Below, in pieces: positions 7,798-16,103 of a stretch of DNA of 64,000 nucleotides. How positions within the stretch are numbered: the first letter of the stretch is position 1; each line of letters starts with the position of its first letter. The DNA is from Streptomyces sp. NRRL F-5135 (GTDB taxonomy: Bacteria > Actinomycetota > Actinomycetes > Streptomycetales > Streptomycetaceae): assembly GCF_000719775.1 (NCBI RefSeq), contig NZ_JOHR01000004.1, positions 248,001 through 312,000 on the forward strand, given 5' to 3'. The notes below the pieces were generated by a model. The model was not told the DNA's origin and did not search any database. It saw nothing but the letters and a program-made list of their open reading frames with translations. The position numbers and the translations under genes were made by a program.

Positions 7798-8816
7798 GAC
7801 TTCTCCCACACCATCGTCATGACACTGATCCCGCCGCCGAGTCCGACGAACAGCACCCGGTCGCCGGTGCGCAGTTCCCCGTACACCCGGTCCAGCTGGA
7901 CCCCGATGCTCGCGCTCGCGACGTTGCCCAGCTCGGGCACCGTGCGCACGAGCTTGTCCCGGGGGACGCCGGTCAGTTCGGCGAACCGTTCCAGGTACGG
8001 GTCGGTCACCTGGTGCACCAGGACCTTCGCGAAGCCGTCCCAGCCGGTCCCCGCACGGTGCAGCGTCCGGTCGACGACCTCGGTCCCGGCCTTCTCGAAC
8101 ACCCCCCGCAGCCGGTGGCCGTCGCCCCGGAAGTACGTGTACGCGTCACCCCGCGGGTGCCGGGAGCCGCCGCCGGGGATGCCGCCGACCTCCCAGTGCT
8201 CCGAATACGCCGCCGCGTCCACGTCCACGATCCCGCCGCGCTCCACCGGCTCCACCACGACGGCGGCGCCCGCGTCGCCGAAGGTGTAACCGGCGAACCC
8301 GGCCCGGAACTCGGCCGCCGAGGCGGGCGCCCTGTTCATCGCCCGGCTCGGAGTCTCCCCCGTGACCACCAGGGCCCGCCTCGACCGCCCCGCGAGGATC
8401 ATGGAGCGGGCGAGGTCGATCCCGTTGACGAAGCTGTTGCAGGCGTTGGTGACATCCAGCGCGTGCGCCCGTGACCCCAGCTCCGCCTGCACCACGTGCG
8501 CCGTGGCCGGCTCGGCCATGTCCCGGGTCGCCGAGGCGAAGAGCAGCAGGTCGACGTCCAGCGGATCGAGCGCGGCGGCCGTCAGCGCCCGGCGCGCGGC
8601 CCCGGTCGCGAGCGTCGAGGAGTACACGCCCTCGCCGGCGATCCGGCGGGTCGTGATCCCCGTCGCCTGCCGCAGCAGCGACGGCGGCAGGGCGATCCCG
8701 CCGCCCCCGGTCACCTCCGCCTGCAGCCGGTCCGACGGCACGACGTCGTCGGGGAGGAGGCTGCCGACGGCGGTTATGCCGACCCGGCGCGGTGAATCGA
8801 TCATCTGTCCGGCCAT
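7794..8816 (-). CDS. KASIII / OleA-like ketoacyl synthase
   Basis: Thiolase-superfamily condensing enzyme of 340 aa. The full Cys-His-Asn triad is present: Cys126 in VTNACNSF, His268 in VLVHQV and Asn298 in ELGNVAS. The Cys-to-His spacing of 142 and His-to-Asn spacing of 30 equal what I recall for OleA (143/285/315), and the former is longer than in E. coli FabH (132). OleA-type enzymes join two fatty acyl-CoAs head to head; FabH-type enzymes condense acyl-CoA with malonyl-ACP. It is the first gene of the six-ORF operon, so the promoter should lie in 8817-9004. An in-frame ATG at 8804 is an alternative start. Confidence 0.87.
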   Translation of the reverse strand: MAGQMIDSPRRVGITAVGSLLPDDVVPSDRLQAEVTGGGGIALPPSLLRQATGITTRRIAGEGVYSSTLATGAARRALTAAALDPLDVDLLLFASATRDMAEPATAHVVQAELGSRAHALDVTNACNSFVNGIDLARSMILAGRSRRALVVTGETPSRAMNRAPASAAEFRAGFAGYTFGDAGAAVVVEPVERGGIVDVDAAAYSEHWEVGGIPGGGSRHPRGDAYTYFRGDGHRLRGVFEKAGTEVVDRTLHRAGTGWDGFAKVLVHQVTDPYLERFAELTGVPRDKLVRTVPELGNVASASIGVQLDRVYGELRTGDRVLFVGLGGGISVMTMVWEKS

Positions 8817-9004
8817 GCGCCGATGCTTTCAGGCCGTCCGGACCGTCGCCTGAGTACTTCGACTCACCTCCTGGCCGCGCGGGGTGAGTACGCCCACGCG
8901 ACCAGGACGTCGCCCACCGCGGACGCTTCCGCGCGCCGGCGGCGCACGCTGGGGAGCACTGCGCGCGCCTCGCCCGCGCGTCCGCCGTGGCGAGCCGTGC
9001 CAAC

Positions 9005-9025
9005 GCCCGGCCCGGCGGGCCGGGC
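9005..9025 (-). terminator. probable terminator after pgm
   Basis: Arms GCCCGGCCCG and CGGGCCGGGC are perfect 10-base complements around one base, starting 16 bases beyond the phosphoglucomutase stop. There is no T-run, as is common in Streptomyces. It separates pgm from the ketosynthase operon promoter. Confidence 0.55.
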
Positions 9026-9040
9026 TCGGCGCGCGGGCCG

Positions 9041-10681
9041 TCAGCCGCCCAGGGCCGCCGCGACGACGGCCTTGGCCTCCACCTGGACCTGATCGAGGTG
9101 GTCGGGACCGCGGAAGGACTCCGCGTAGATCTTGTACACGTCCTCCGTGCCCGAGGGGCGGGCCGCGAACCAGGCCGACTCCGTGGTCACCTTGATGCCC
9201 CCGATCGGCGCGTCGTTGCCCGGGGCACGGGTGAGCACCCCGGTCACCGGGTCCCCGGCCAGCGTGTCCGCCGTGACCTGCTCGGGCGAGAGCCGGGCGA
9301 GCACCGCCTTCTCCTCGGGGGTCGCGGGCGCGTCGATCCGCGCGTACGCGGGTGCCCCGAACCGCGACACGAGCGCGGCGTAGTGGGCCGAGGGCGACGT
9401 GCCGGTGACCGCGAGGATCTCCGACGCGAGCAGCGCCAGGACGATGCCGTCCTTGTCCGTCGTCCACACCGAGCCGTCCCGGCGCAGGAAGGACGCCCCG
9501 GCCGACTCCTCGCCGCCGAAGCCCAGCGAGCCGTCGGCCAGCCCGTCCACGAACCACTTGAAACCGACGGGCACTTCCACCAGCGGGCGGCCGAGGCCTG
9601 CGGCGACCCGGTCGATCATCCCGGACGACACGAGCGTCTTGCCGACGCCCGCGTCGGCGGGCCACCGCTCGCGGTGGGCGTAGAGGTAGGAGATGGCGAC
9701 GGCGAGGTAGTGGTTCGGGTTCATCAGCCCGGAGTCGGGGGTGACGATGCCGTGCCGGTCGGCGTCCGCGTCGTTGCCCGTGGCGATCTGGTAGCGGTCC
9801 CGCTGCTCGATCAGCGAGGCCATCGCGTACGGGGAGGAGCAGTCCATCCGGATCCTGCCGTCCCAGTCCAGCGTCATGAACCGCCAGGTCGGGTCGGTCA
9901 CCGGGTTCACCACCGTCAGGTCCAGCCGGTGCTGTTCGGCGATCCGTCCCCAGTACGCGACCGACGCGCCGCCGAGCGGATCGGCGCCGATGCGCACCCC
10001 GGCGGCCCGGACGGCGTCCAGGTCGAGCACCTCCGGCAGGTCCGACACGTAACGGCCGAGGAAGTCGTACCGTCCGGTCGTCGGCGCCGCGAGCGCCCGG
10101 GTCCACGGCAGCCGCCGCACGTCCTCGCACCCGCCCGCGATGATCTCGTTGGCCCGGTCCTGGATCCAGTTGGTGGCCCCGGAGCCCGCCGGGCCGCCGC
10201 TGGGCGGGTTGTACTTGAAGCCGCCGTCGCCGGGCGGGTTGTGGGACGGCGTGACCACCACGCCGTCCGCGAGGCCCGAGGCGCGGCCGCGGTTGTGCGT
10301 GAGGATCGCGTGGGAGACGGCCGGTGTGGGGGTGTAACCGTCCTCGCTGTCGATGAGCACTGTCACGTCGTTGGCGGCGAAGACCTCGACGGCCGTCACC
10401 CGGGCCGGTTCCGACAGGGCGTGGGTGTCGGCGCCGAGGAAGAGCGGGCCGGTGATGCCCTGCCGGGCGCGGTACTCGCAGATGGCCTGGCTGGTCGCGG
10501 CGATGTGGTCCTCGTTGAACGCGGTGGCCGTCGACGACCCCCGGTGTCCGGAGGTGCCGAACGCCACGCGCTGACCCGCCTCGCCCGGATCCGGGCGCAG
10601 GGCGTAGTAGGCCGTCACCAGCCTGGCGACATCGGTGAGGTCCTCCGGCCGCGCGGGCTGTCCCGCTCGTTCGTGCGGCAT
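9041..10681 (-). CDS. pgm: phosphoglucomutase (alpha-D-glucose phosphate-specific)
   Basis: Converts glucose 1-phosphate and glucose 6-phosphate in the cytosol, linking glycogen, trehalose and cell-wall precursors to glycolysis. The 546-aa length is typical. [11 protein letters not shown] carries the phosphoserine Ser146, NDADADRHG is the metal loop, GGEESAG the sugar-binding loop, and SGTED near the C-terminus binds phosphate. The ATG at 10681 follows GGAGGAG with about 7 bases spacing. It stands alone, with a hairpin downstream and about 170 bases upstream free of genes. Confidence 0.95.
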   Translation of the reverse strand: MPHERAGQPARPEDLTDVARLVTAYYALRPDPGEAGQRVAFGTSGHRGSSTATAFNEDHIAATSQAICEYRARQGITGPLFLGADTHALSEPARVTAVEVFAANDVTVLIDSEDGYTPTPAVSHAILTHNRGRASGLADGVVVTPSHNPPGDGGFKYNPPSGGPAGSGATNWIQDRANEIIAGGCEDVRRLPWTRALAAPTTGRYDFLGRYVSDLPEVLDLDAVRAAGVRIGADPLGGASVAYWGRIAEQHRLDLTVVNPVTDPTWRFMTLDWDGRIRMDCSSPYAMASLIEQRDRYQIATGNDADADRHGIVTPDSGLMNPNHYLAVAISYLYAHRERWPADAGVGKTLVSSGMIDRVAAGLGRPLVEVPVGFKWFVDGLADGSLGFGGEESAGASFLRRDGSVWTTDKDGIVLALLASEILAVTGTSPSAHYAALVSRFGAPAYARIDAPATPEEKAVLARLSPEQVTADTLAGDPVTGVLTRAPGNDAPIGGIKVTTESAWFAARPSGTEDVYKIYAESFRGPDHLDQVQVEAKAVVAAALGG

Positions 10682-10852
10682 CTGACCACTCCTCCATATC
10701 GGTTGGCGAACTCGTATCGGCTCGTGTCGGTAGGTGAACCGTTACGGCAGTTCATCATCCCGGTTCCTCCTGGCCTCCGTCGGCCACCCCGCCGCCGGGC
10801 GGCGACGCGGGACCATGGCGGGCGCGCGGGCCTCACCCGGCCTCACTCGGTT

Positions 10853-11809
10853 TCACCCGACGGCCAGGAACGGCCGGAGCAGGCCGAGCAGGGCCTCGGG
10901 GCGGTGCAGCGGGATGATGTGGCCACAGTCCTCCACGACGTGTCCCACGAGATCGTCCGCCACCGGCCGCAGCTGCTGTTCGAGGGCCCTGCCGACCGGG
11001 TGGGCACCGACGGCCATGGTGGCCACGGTGAGCCGGGCCGACGCGACGGCGCTCCGGATCTGCCGGGCGCTGGTGGGCAGGGCACGGTAGTACGAGAAGG
11101 CGCGGCGCAGGGCCTCGCGTCCGGTGTAGGCGTGGACGAAGGCGTCCCGCAGGGCGGGGCGTACCCCTTCGCCGAGGGTGCCCGAGTCGAGGAACCAGCC
11201 GATGTAGCGCGCCTCGCTGCCGGTCAGGACGGATTCCGCCAGGCCGGGCTCGGAGTGGAAGCCGAACCACCAGGGCGGGCCGGCGGCGAGGAACTCCTCC
11301 GCCCCCGGCAGCCCGCCCAGCAGCGATTCCATGACGACCAGGCGGCGTACCAGGCCGGGGTTGCGCAGCGCGAGCAGGAAGGCGGGCGGGGTGCCCGCGT
11401 CGATGCCGACCACGGCGGCGGAGGTCTCGCCCAACGCCGTCAGCAGGGCCTCGGCGTCGGCGGCGAGGGTGGCGGCGTCGAAACCGCCGGGGGTGGGGGC
11501 GCTCGCGCCGAAGCCGCGCAGATCGGGAGCGATCACCCGGTGGTCCGCGGCGAGCCCGGCGATGACGTCGGTCCATACCCGCCAGGTGTGCGGGAAGCCG
11601 TGCAGCAGCAGGACGGCGGGTCCCTCGCCGGCGAGCGCGACGTTGAACTCGACGCCGCCCGCGAGGACGCGGCGGAGCTCGACCCCGACCCCGGTCCCGG
11701 TCCCGGTCCCGGTCCCGGTCCCGGACTCGGTCTCGGCCGCCGGCCGCTGCCCGCGCGGCGTCCCGGACGCCGTGGTCGGAGCGTGGGGTGCGAGGCGTGT
11801 GGTGTGCAT
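10853..11809 (-). CDS. alpha/beta hydrolase, epoxide-hydrolase type
   Basis: A 318-aa alpha/beta hydrolase. LLHGFPHTW is the oxyanion HG segment, GIDAG places an Asp at the nucleophile elbow (G-x-D-x-G) where lipases have Ser, and DCGHIIPLHRP holds the catalytic His. An Asp nucleophile is typical of epoxide hydrolases, haloalkane dehalogenases and OleB. The ATG at 11809 follows AGAGGG; an upstream in-frame ATG at 11848 would run into the operator. The N-terminal region contains a Gly-Thr run coded by a hexanucleotide repeat. It is divergent from an HxlR-type regulator that probably controls it. Confidence 0.85.
   Translation of the reverse strand: MHTTRLAPHAPTTASGTPRGQRPAAETESGTGTGTGTGTGVGVELRRVLAGGVEFNVALAGEGPAVLLLHGFPHTWRVWTDVIAGLAADHRVIAPDLRGFGASAPTPGGFDAATLAADAEALLTALGETSAAVVGIDAGTPPAFLLALRNPGLVRRLVVMESLLGGLPGAEEFLAAGPPWWFGFHSEPGLAESVLTGSEARYIGWFLDSGTLGEGVRPALRDAFVHAYTGREALRRAFSYYRALPTSARQIRSAVASARLTVATMAVGAHPVGRALEQQLRPVADDLVGHVVEDCGHIIPLHRPEALLGLLRPFLAVG
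11691..11720. repeat. five tandem CCGGTC units
   Basis: Five exact copies of a hexamer lie inside the hydrolase coding region and code for alternating Gly-Thr on the minus strand. Because the unit is 6 bases, copy changes keep the frame and only lengthen or shorten an N-terminal linker. Confidence 0.9.
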
Positions 11810-11823
11810 GATGAACCCTCTGA

Positions 11824-11863
11824 GGTGATTACCAATGGTGACTTCCAAACGTTAGGTGACTAA
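11824..11863. promoter_or_regulatory. divergent promoter/operator for HxlR regulator and hydrolase
   Basis: An AT-richer patch lies between the divergent genes. It holds TTACCAATGGTGA (11829-11841), close to palindromic, and TTAGGTGACTAA (11852-11863) with perfect TTAG/CTAA arms. GGTGACT occurs twice, 18 bases apart (11837 and 11855), and the variant GGTGATT at 11824. Two spaced half-sites of this size suit a winged-helix dimer such as HxlR. Binding is inferred from position. Confidence 0.5.
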
Positions 11864-11910
11864 GGTGGACCGTCCAAGACCGTACGTCCGCCACAGGTGG
11901 TGAGCTCCAG

Positions 11911-12330
11911 GTGACCTCCTCGACGTCCCGAGCGCGCGAAGGTGTCCGCGGTGATCTGTTCGATCCCCAGTGCCCGACCCGGCGCCTGCTCGACCGGATC
12001 GGTACGAAATGGACCTCGATGGCCGTCAAGGTGCTCGCGGAGGCGGCGCCGGACGAGGTGCGCTTCGCCGAGCTGCAACGCCGTATGACCGGCATCTCGC
12101 AGAAGATGCTGTCGGCCACGCTGCAGGGGCTGACGCGGGACGGGCTGGTCGGCCGCCGGGTGGAGCCGACGGTGCCGCCGCGCGTGTACTACCGGCTCAC
12201 ACCGCTGGGCCTGTCGCTCGAGGGGCCGCTGGCGGCGGTCCGGGCCTGGGCGGAGGAGCACATGGCCGAGATCGACCGGGCCAACACACGTGCCGACCGC
12301 CCCGACGCGGAGCGGGCCGCGGGGGAGTGA
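11911..12330 (+). CDS. HxlR-family transcriptional regulator
   Basis: A 139-aa winged helix-turn-helix protein. It has the family signature near the N-terminus: a Cys followed by the IGTKWTSM segment, then ELQRRMTGISQKML as the recognition region and a PPRVYYRLTPLG wing. Members often sense redox state or electrophiles through that Cys and repress or activate a neighbouring enzyme gene. The start is GTG at 11911; the ribosome site (GGTGGTGAG) is modest. Its divergent partner is the Asp-nucleophile hydrolase, the likely target. Confidence 0.9.
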   Translation: MTSSTSRAREGVRGDLFDPQCPTRRLLDRIGTKWTSMAVKVLAEAAPDEVRFAELQRRMTGISQKMLSATLQGLTRDGLVGRRVEPTVPPRVYYRLTPLGLSLEGPLAAVRAWAEEHMAEIDRANTRADRPDAERAAGE

Positions 12331-12338
12331 GCGCGCCA

Positions 12339-12362
12339 CGGGCCGGGCGCGTCCCCGGCCCG
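12339..12362. terminator. bidirectional hairpin between HxlR and LacI genes
   Basis: CGGGCCGGG and CCCGGCCCG form a perfect 9-base stem with a 6-base loop in the 46-base gap between two convergent genes. Confidence 0.6.
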
Positions 12363-12376
12363 CCCGACGCGGTCGG

Positions 12377-13636
12377 TCAGTTCGTCGTCCGGGCGGGAGC
12401 CCTGGACGCGCCGTCGGGAGCCGTGGACGCGCGGACCCGCAACTCGGGGACGAACCGGCGTGAGCGCGCGCCCCGCCCCTCCACCATGCCCACCAGCGCG
12501 AGCGCCGCCCGCTCGCCCATTTCGCGCATCGGCGAGCGTACGGACGTGAGCGGTATGGGGAGTTGGGCCGACAGGGGGACGTCGTTGAAGCCCGCCACCG
12601 CGAGATCGCGCCCCGGCACCAGCCCCGCCGCGCGTGCCGCGCCCATCACCCCGATCGCCGCGAAGTCATTGACCGCGAAGATCGCGGTGGGGCGGGGCTT
12701 GGCGGCCAGCAGTCGGTGGCCGGCCCGTTCGCCGCCGTGCACGTCGAAGGACGAGTTGACGATCAACGAGGGATCCACGGGTACGCCGGCCTCCGCGTAC
12801 GCGTCGGTGAAGCCCTTGGTGCGCTCGACTCCGGTGGAGGCGTACGGCTCACCCGCGACCACGCCCACCCGGTGGTGGCCGAGCGCGAGCAGATGTTCCG
12901 CGACCAGCCGCCCCCCGAGCATGTCGTCGCAGGTGAACGAGGTGACTCCGCGCAGCCGGCGGGACACCAGGGCCACCGGGACGCCCCGGGCGACGAGTTC
13001 GGGGGCGAGTGTGGTGTCCCCGCGTGCGTCGCCCAGCAGCAGTCCGTCGACACGCAGCGCCAACAGCCTTTCAGCCTTGGCTCGTTGGGCGGCGGGATCG
13101 TCACGGGTGTTGGCCACCACCGCCTGGTAGCCGGCCGCCGCCGCGCCCGCCTCGATTCCCTCGTACACCGTCGCCAGCACGATGTCGGTCAGCCGGGGGA
13201 CCAGGACGCCGAGCAGCCGTGAGCGGCCGGTGCGCAGGCTGGCGGCTGCCGGGTTCACCACGTAGCCGAGCCGCCTGGCCGACTCCCGTACCCGCTCGGC
13301 GGTGGCCGCGCCGACCCCCGCGCCGTCGCGCAGGGCGCGCGAGGCGGTGGACTGGTGGACGCCCGCGTCGGCCGCCACGTCCGCCAGGGTCACCCCGTTC
13401 TCGCCGGATTCGCGGGGCGGCCCGGGACGGCCCGTACGGGGTCCGTCCGTACGGGGTCCGGAGCGCTCGGAACCGCCGGTGCCGCCGGACCCGCGGGAAT
13501 GGCCGGAACCGCCGGTACCACGCGCGTTCCCAGCGCCCTGGGTCGGTCGTCTCACGGCCGTCGTCCTCGATCCTGTCCTGCTCGGTGCCGGCGGGTACGG
13601 CCGGTCGTCCAGATGCCCGGGACCATCATCCCGCAT
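12377..13636 (-). CDS. LacI-family transcriptional regulator
   Basis: LacI-type repressor with a helix-turn-helix (VTLADVAADAGVHQSTASRA) starting at residue 82, the hinge (YVVNPAAASLRTG) and a periplasmic-binding-like effector domain (DGLLLGD, FTCDD, FAVNDFAAIG). The ATG at 13636 has GAGGGAA about 6 bases upstream and gives 419 aa, with an 80-residue Gly/Ser/Arg-rich stretch before the DNA-binding domain. A GTG at 13393 would give 338 aa, the normal family length, but has a weak ribosome site. It is divergent from an asparaginase gene, with a palindrome in the 85-base gap that is probably its operator. Confidence 0.88.
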   Translation of the reverse strand: MRDDGPGHLDDRPYPPAPSRTGSRTTAVRRPTQGAGNARGTGGSGHSRGSGGTGGSERSGPRTDGPRTGRPGPPRESGENGVTLADVAADAGVHQSTASRALRDGAGVGAATAERVRESARRLGYVVNPAAASLRTGRSRLLGVLVPRLTDIVLATVYEGIEAGAAAAGYQAVVANTRDDPAAQRAKAERLLALRVDGLLLGDARGDTTLAPELVARGVPVALVSRRLRGVTSFTCDDMLGGRLVAEHLLALGHHRVGVVAGEPYASTGVERTKGFTDAYAEAGVPVDPSLIVNSSFDVHGGERAGHRLLAAKPRPTAIFAVNDFAAIGVMGAARAAGLVPGRDLAVAGFNDVPLSAQLPIPLTSVRSPMREMGERAALALVGMVEGRGARSRRFVPELRVRASTAPDGASRAPARTTN

Positions 13637-13686
13637 GAAAATTCCCTCGTAGGGGTTGCCCTCCTCCCCGTTGGTGGCGCATGGTT

Positions 13687-13714
13687 GCGCAATCGTTCTC
13701 GCAATCGATTGTGA
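13687..13714. promoter_or_regulatory. LacI operator between regulator and asparaginase
   Basis: CAATCGATTG (13702-13711) is a perfect 10-base palindrome inside the wider TCGCAATCGATTGTGA, the size and symmetry expected for LacI proteins. A second half-site CGCAATCG begins at 13688, 13 bases before the copy at 13701. The site ends 10 bases before the asparaginase start codon, so binding would block that promoter. Confidence 0.6.
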
Positions 13715-13721
13715 GCCTCGT

Positions 13722-14801
13722 ATGCAGCTGTGTCTCATCGGTACGGGTGGCACCATCGCCAGCCGGTCCACGCCCGCCGGCCGAGTGGCCGCCGTGGGGG
13801 TGGCGGAGTTGCTGGCCGCCGCCCGGGCCTTCCCCGTTCCGGGCGAGGCCCGGATCGAGTGCCGGGAGGTGGGCCTGCGCGCGAGCTTCGCGCTCGGTCT
13901 GCCGGACCTGGCGGTCCTCGCCGCGGCCGTCGGGGAGGCCCTGCGCGACGGCGCGGACGCGGTGGTCGTCACCCACGGCACGGACTCCATGGAGGAGACC
14001 GCGTTCGCCCTGGCGCTGGTGCACGCGGACGACCGGCCGATCGTGCTGACCGGGGCGCAACGGCCGGCCGACGACCCGGCGGCCGACGGGCCGCGCAATC
14101 TGGCCGCCGCCCTGACCTGGGCCGCTCACCCGGCGGCCCGGGGGCACGGGGTCGGTGTGGTGTTCGACGGGGCGGTCTGGCCGGCGGTCGGCGTCCGCAA
14201 GACCGACACCCTGGCGCCCGCCGCCTTCGGGGCACCCGGCCGGGGCCCGCTGGCCCGGCTGGACGACGGCCGGGTCAGGCTGATCGGACGGCCGCCGCGT
14301 CCCGACGCGCTGATCGGCTCCGACGATCTCGGCGCGCTGCCCAGGGTGGACGTCGTGCCGCTCTACGTCGGCTGTGACACCGCGCTGCTGGAGGCGTCCG
14401 TGGCCGCCGGGGCGCGTGGCGTGGTGCTGTGCGCCTTCGGTGCCGGAAACGCCCCGCCGGAGGTGACCGCGGCCGTCGAACGGCTGGTCGCGGAGGGCGT
14501 CACGGTCGCCGTCGCCAGCAGGGTGCAGACCGGGGCCACCTCCGCGGCGTACGGTGCGGGAGGCGGCGCGGACCTGCTGCGGGCCGGAGCGGTCTTCGCC
14601 TCCGACCTGTCGCCGTGGCAGCTGCGGCTGCTCCTGGCGGCGGCCCTGCGCAGGGCCGGTGGCGACCGCCCCGGCCCGTGGGGACACGCGGCAGCCCCCG
14701 TCGACCGGGTCGCCGGTGCCGCCGGTGCCGACCGGGCGGGCGGGGCCGCCTCGATCCTGCGTGCCTGGCTCACCGGGGCCGGACACCACGACCATCCATG
14801 A
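13722..14801 (+). CDS. asparaginase family protein
   Basis: Hydrolyses L-asparagine or a related amide to the acid and ammonia. The N-terminal TGGTIAS (residues 8-14) holds the nucleophile Thr, and [10 protein letters not shown] holds the second Thr-Asp pair. The 359-aa length is slightly long owing to a Gly/Ala-rich C-terminal stretch. There is no signal peptide, so it is cytosolic. The ATG at 13722 lies just after the operator and has little ribosome-site complementarity, so the transcript may be nearly leaderless. It sits between a LacI gene and a cyclic-imidase-type gene, suggesting catabolism of an amide or imide rather than simple asparagine use. Confidence 0.87.
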   Translation: MQLCLIGTGGTIASRSTPAGRVAAVGVAELLAAARAFPVPGEARIECREVGLRASFALGLPDLAVLAAAVGEALRDGADAVVVTHGTDSMEETAFALALVHADDRPIVLTGAQRPADDPAADGPRNLAAALTWAAHPAARGHGVGVVFDGAVWPAVGVRKTDTLAPAAFGAPGRGPLARLDDGRVRLIGRPPRPDALIGSDDLGALPRVDVVPLYVGCDTALLEASVAAGARGVVLCAFGAGNAPPEVTAAVERLVAEGVTVAVASRVQTGATSAAYGAGGGADLLRAGAVFASDLSPWQLRLLLAAALRRAGGDRPGPWGHAAAPVDRVAGAAGADRAGGAASILRAWLTGAGHHDHP

Positions 14802-14908
14802 GTTCCGGCTGCTCCCTCCACGCCGGTGAAATATCGGCAAAAACTTCCCTAAATCATTCGACAGGCCTCCACATAGACGATCAGCGCACCACTGAGAGGA
14901 GTACCGAC

Positions 14909-15787
14909 ATGCCCAAGGAAATCCTCGTCGCCTACGGGGTCGACGTCGACGCGGTCGGCGGCTGGCTCGGCTCGTACGGAGGAGAGGACTCGCCGTGCGA
15001 CATCTCCCGCGGCCTGTTCGCCGGGGAGGTGGGCGTGCCCAGGATGCTGGAGCTGTTCCGGCGCCGGGGGCTGACCACCACCTGGTTCTGGCCCGGTCAC
15101 TCGATCGAGACATTCCCCGAGCAGTTCGAGGCGTGTACCGCCGCCGGTCATGAGATCGGGGTGCACGGCTACAGCCACGAGAACCCGATCGCCATGAGCC
15201 GGACCCAGGAGTCCGACATCCTCGACCACTGCATCGACCTGATCAGCACCCGCACGGGACGTCGGCCCACCGGCTATGTCGCGCCGTGGTGGGAGTTCTC
15301 CCCGGTCACCAACGAACTGCTGCTGGAGCGGGGCATCACGTACGACCACTCCCTGATGCACCGGGACTTCGAGCCCTACTACGTGCGGGTCGGGGACAGC
15401 TGGACGAAGATCGACTACGACCGGCCGGCCCGGGACTGGATGAAACCGCTGGAGCGGGGCGAGGAGACCGGTCTCGTCGAGATCCCGGCCAACTGGTACC
15501 TGGACGACCTGCCTCCGATGATGTTCGTGAAGGCGAGTCCCAACAGCCATGGCTTCGTCAGTCCGCGCGATCTGGAACAGACGTGGCGCGACCAGTTCGA
15601 CTGGGTCTACCGGGAGAACGACTACGCCGTCTTCACCATGACCGTGCACCCCGACGTCTCCGGGCGGCCCCAGAACCTGATGATGCACGAGCGGCTGATC
15701 GACCACATCAGCTCGTATCCCGGTGTGCGTTGGACGACGTTCGACGACATCGCCTCCGACTTCGTCCGCCGCAGGCCGCGGGGCTGA
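14909..15787 (+). CDS. polysaccharide-deacetylase-fold hydrolase, cyclic-imidase/HP0310 type
   Basis: NodB-fold metal hydrolase of 292 aa. Metal ligands are Asp14 (GVDVDAV), His86 and His90 ([10 protein letters not shown]). These positions and the surrounding sequence closely match what I recall of Helicobacter pylori HP0310 (PgdA), whose structure groups with cyclic imidases and PuuE-type allantoinases. There is no signal peptide or membrane anchor, so cell-wall deacetylation is unlikely. A cytosolic ring-opening or amide hydrolase fits better, especially beside an asparaginase, an MFS transporter and two SDRs. The ATG at 14909 follows GAGAGGAG by 7 bases. Confidence 0.85.
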   Translation: MPKEILVAYGVDVDAVGGWLGSYGGEDSPCDISRGLFAGEVGVPRMLELFRRRGLTTTWFWPGHSIETFPEQFEACTAAGHEIGVHGYSHENPIAMSRTQESDILDHCIDLISTRTGRRPTGYVAPWWEFSPVTNELLLERGITYDHSLMHRDFEPYYVRVGDSWTKIDYDRPARDWMKPLERGEETGLVEIPANWYLDDLPPMMFVKASPNSHGFVSPRDLEQTWRDQFDWVYRENDYAVFTMTVHPDVSGRPQNLMMHERLIDHISSYPGVRWTTFDDIASDFVRRRPRG

Positions 15788-16103
15788 CGGCTCCCCTCCT
15801 CCCGTCGCCGTAGGGGCCCGGCCACCCCGGGGCGCGGCCGACGGTCTCCCCTCCGTCGCCCTCCCCGCCGGTGCTTTCTCCGTAGTGCCATCCCCTTCGG
15901 GGCAACCCCCCTCGCGCCCTTCCCTCTCCGCGCCCTCCCTCTCGCGGCCGGCTCTCCGGCGGCGGTCACCCTCCCCGGGCCGCCGCCGGAGCAGGGCCCT
16001 TCCGGTACCCGCTCACCGAACCACGGGCCCGCACCTCACGAAACCGAACCCGTACCGCCGCACACCGTCCCCCGTGTCCGTTCGTCCGTATCGGAGTCCG
16101 CAC
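15788..16103. other. 316-base gap with one hairpin
   Basis: C-rich, codon-poor sequence between the imidase-type gene and the transporter. The only structure I see is a perfect 12-base stem, CTCCGGCGGCGG (15954-15965) with its complement (15980-15991) around a 14-base loop. It may end the upstream transcript, in which case the transporter and SDR genes form their own unit. No supported gene is present. Confidence 0.5.
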
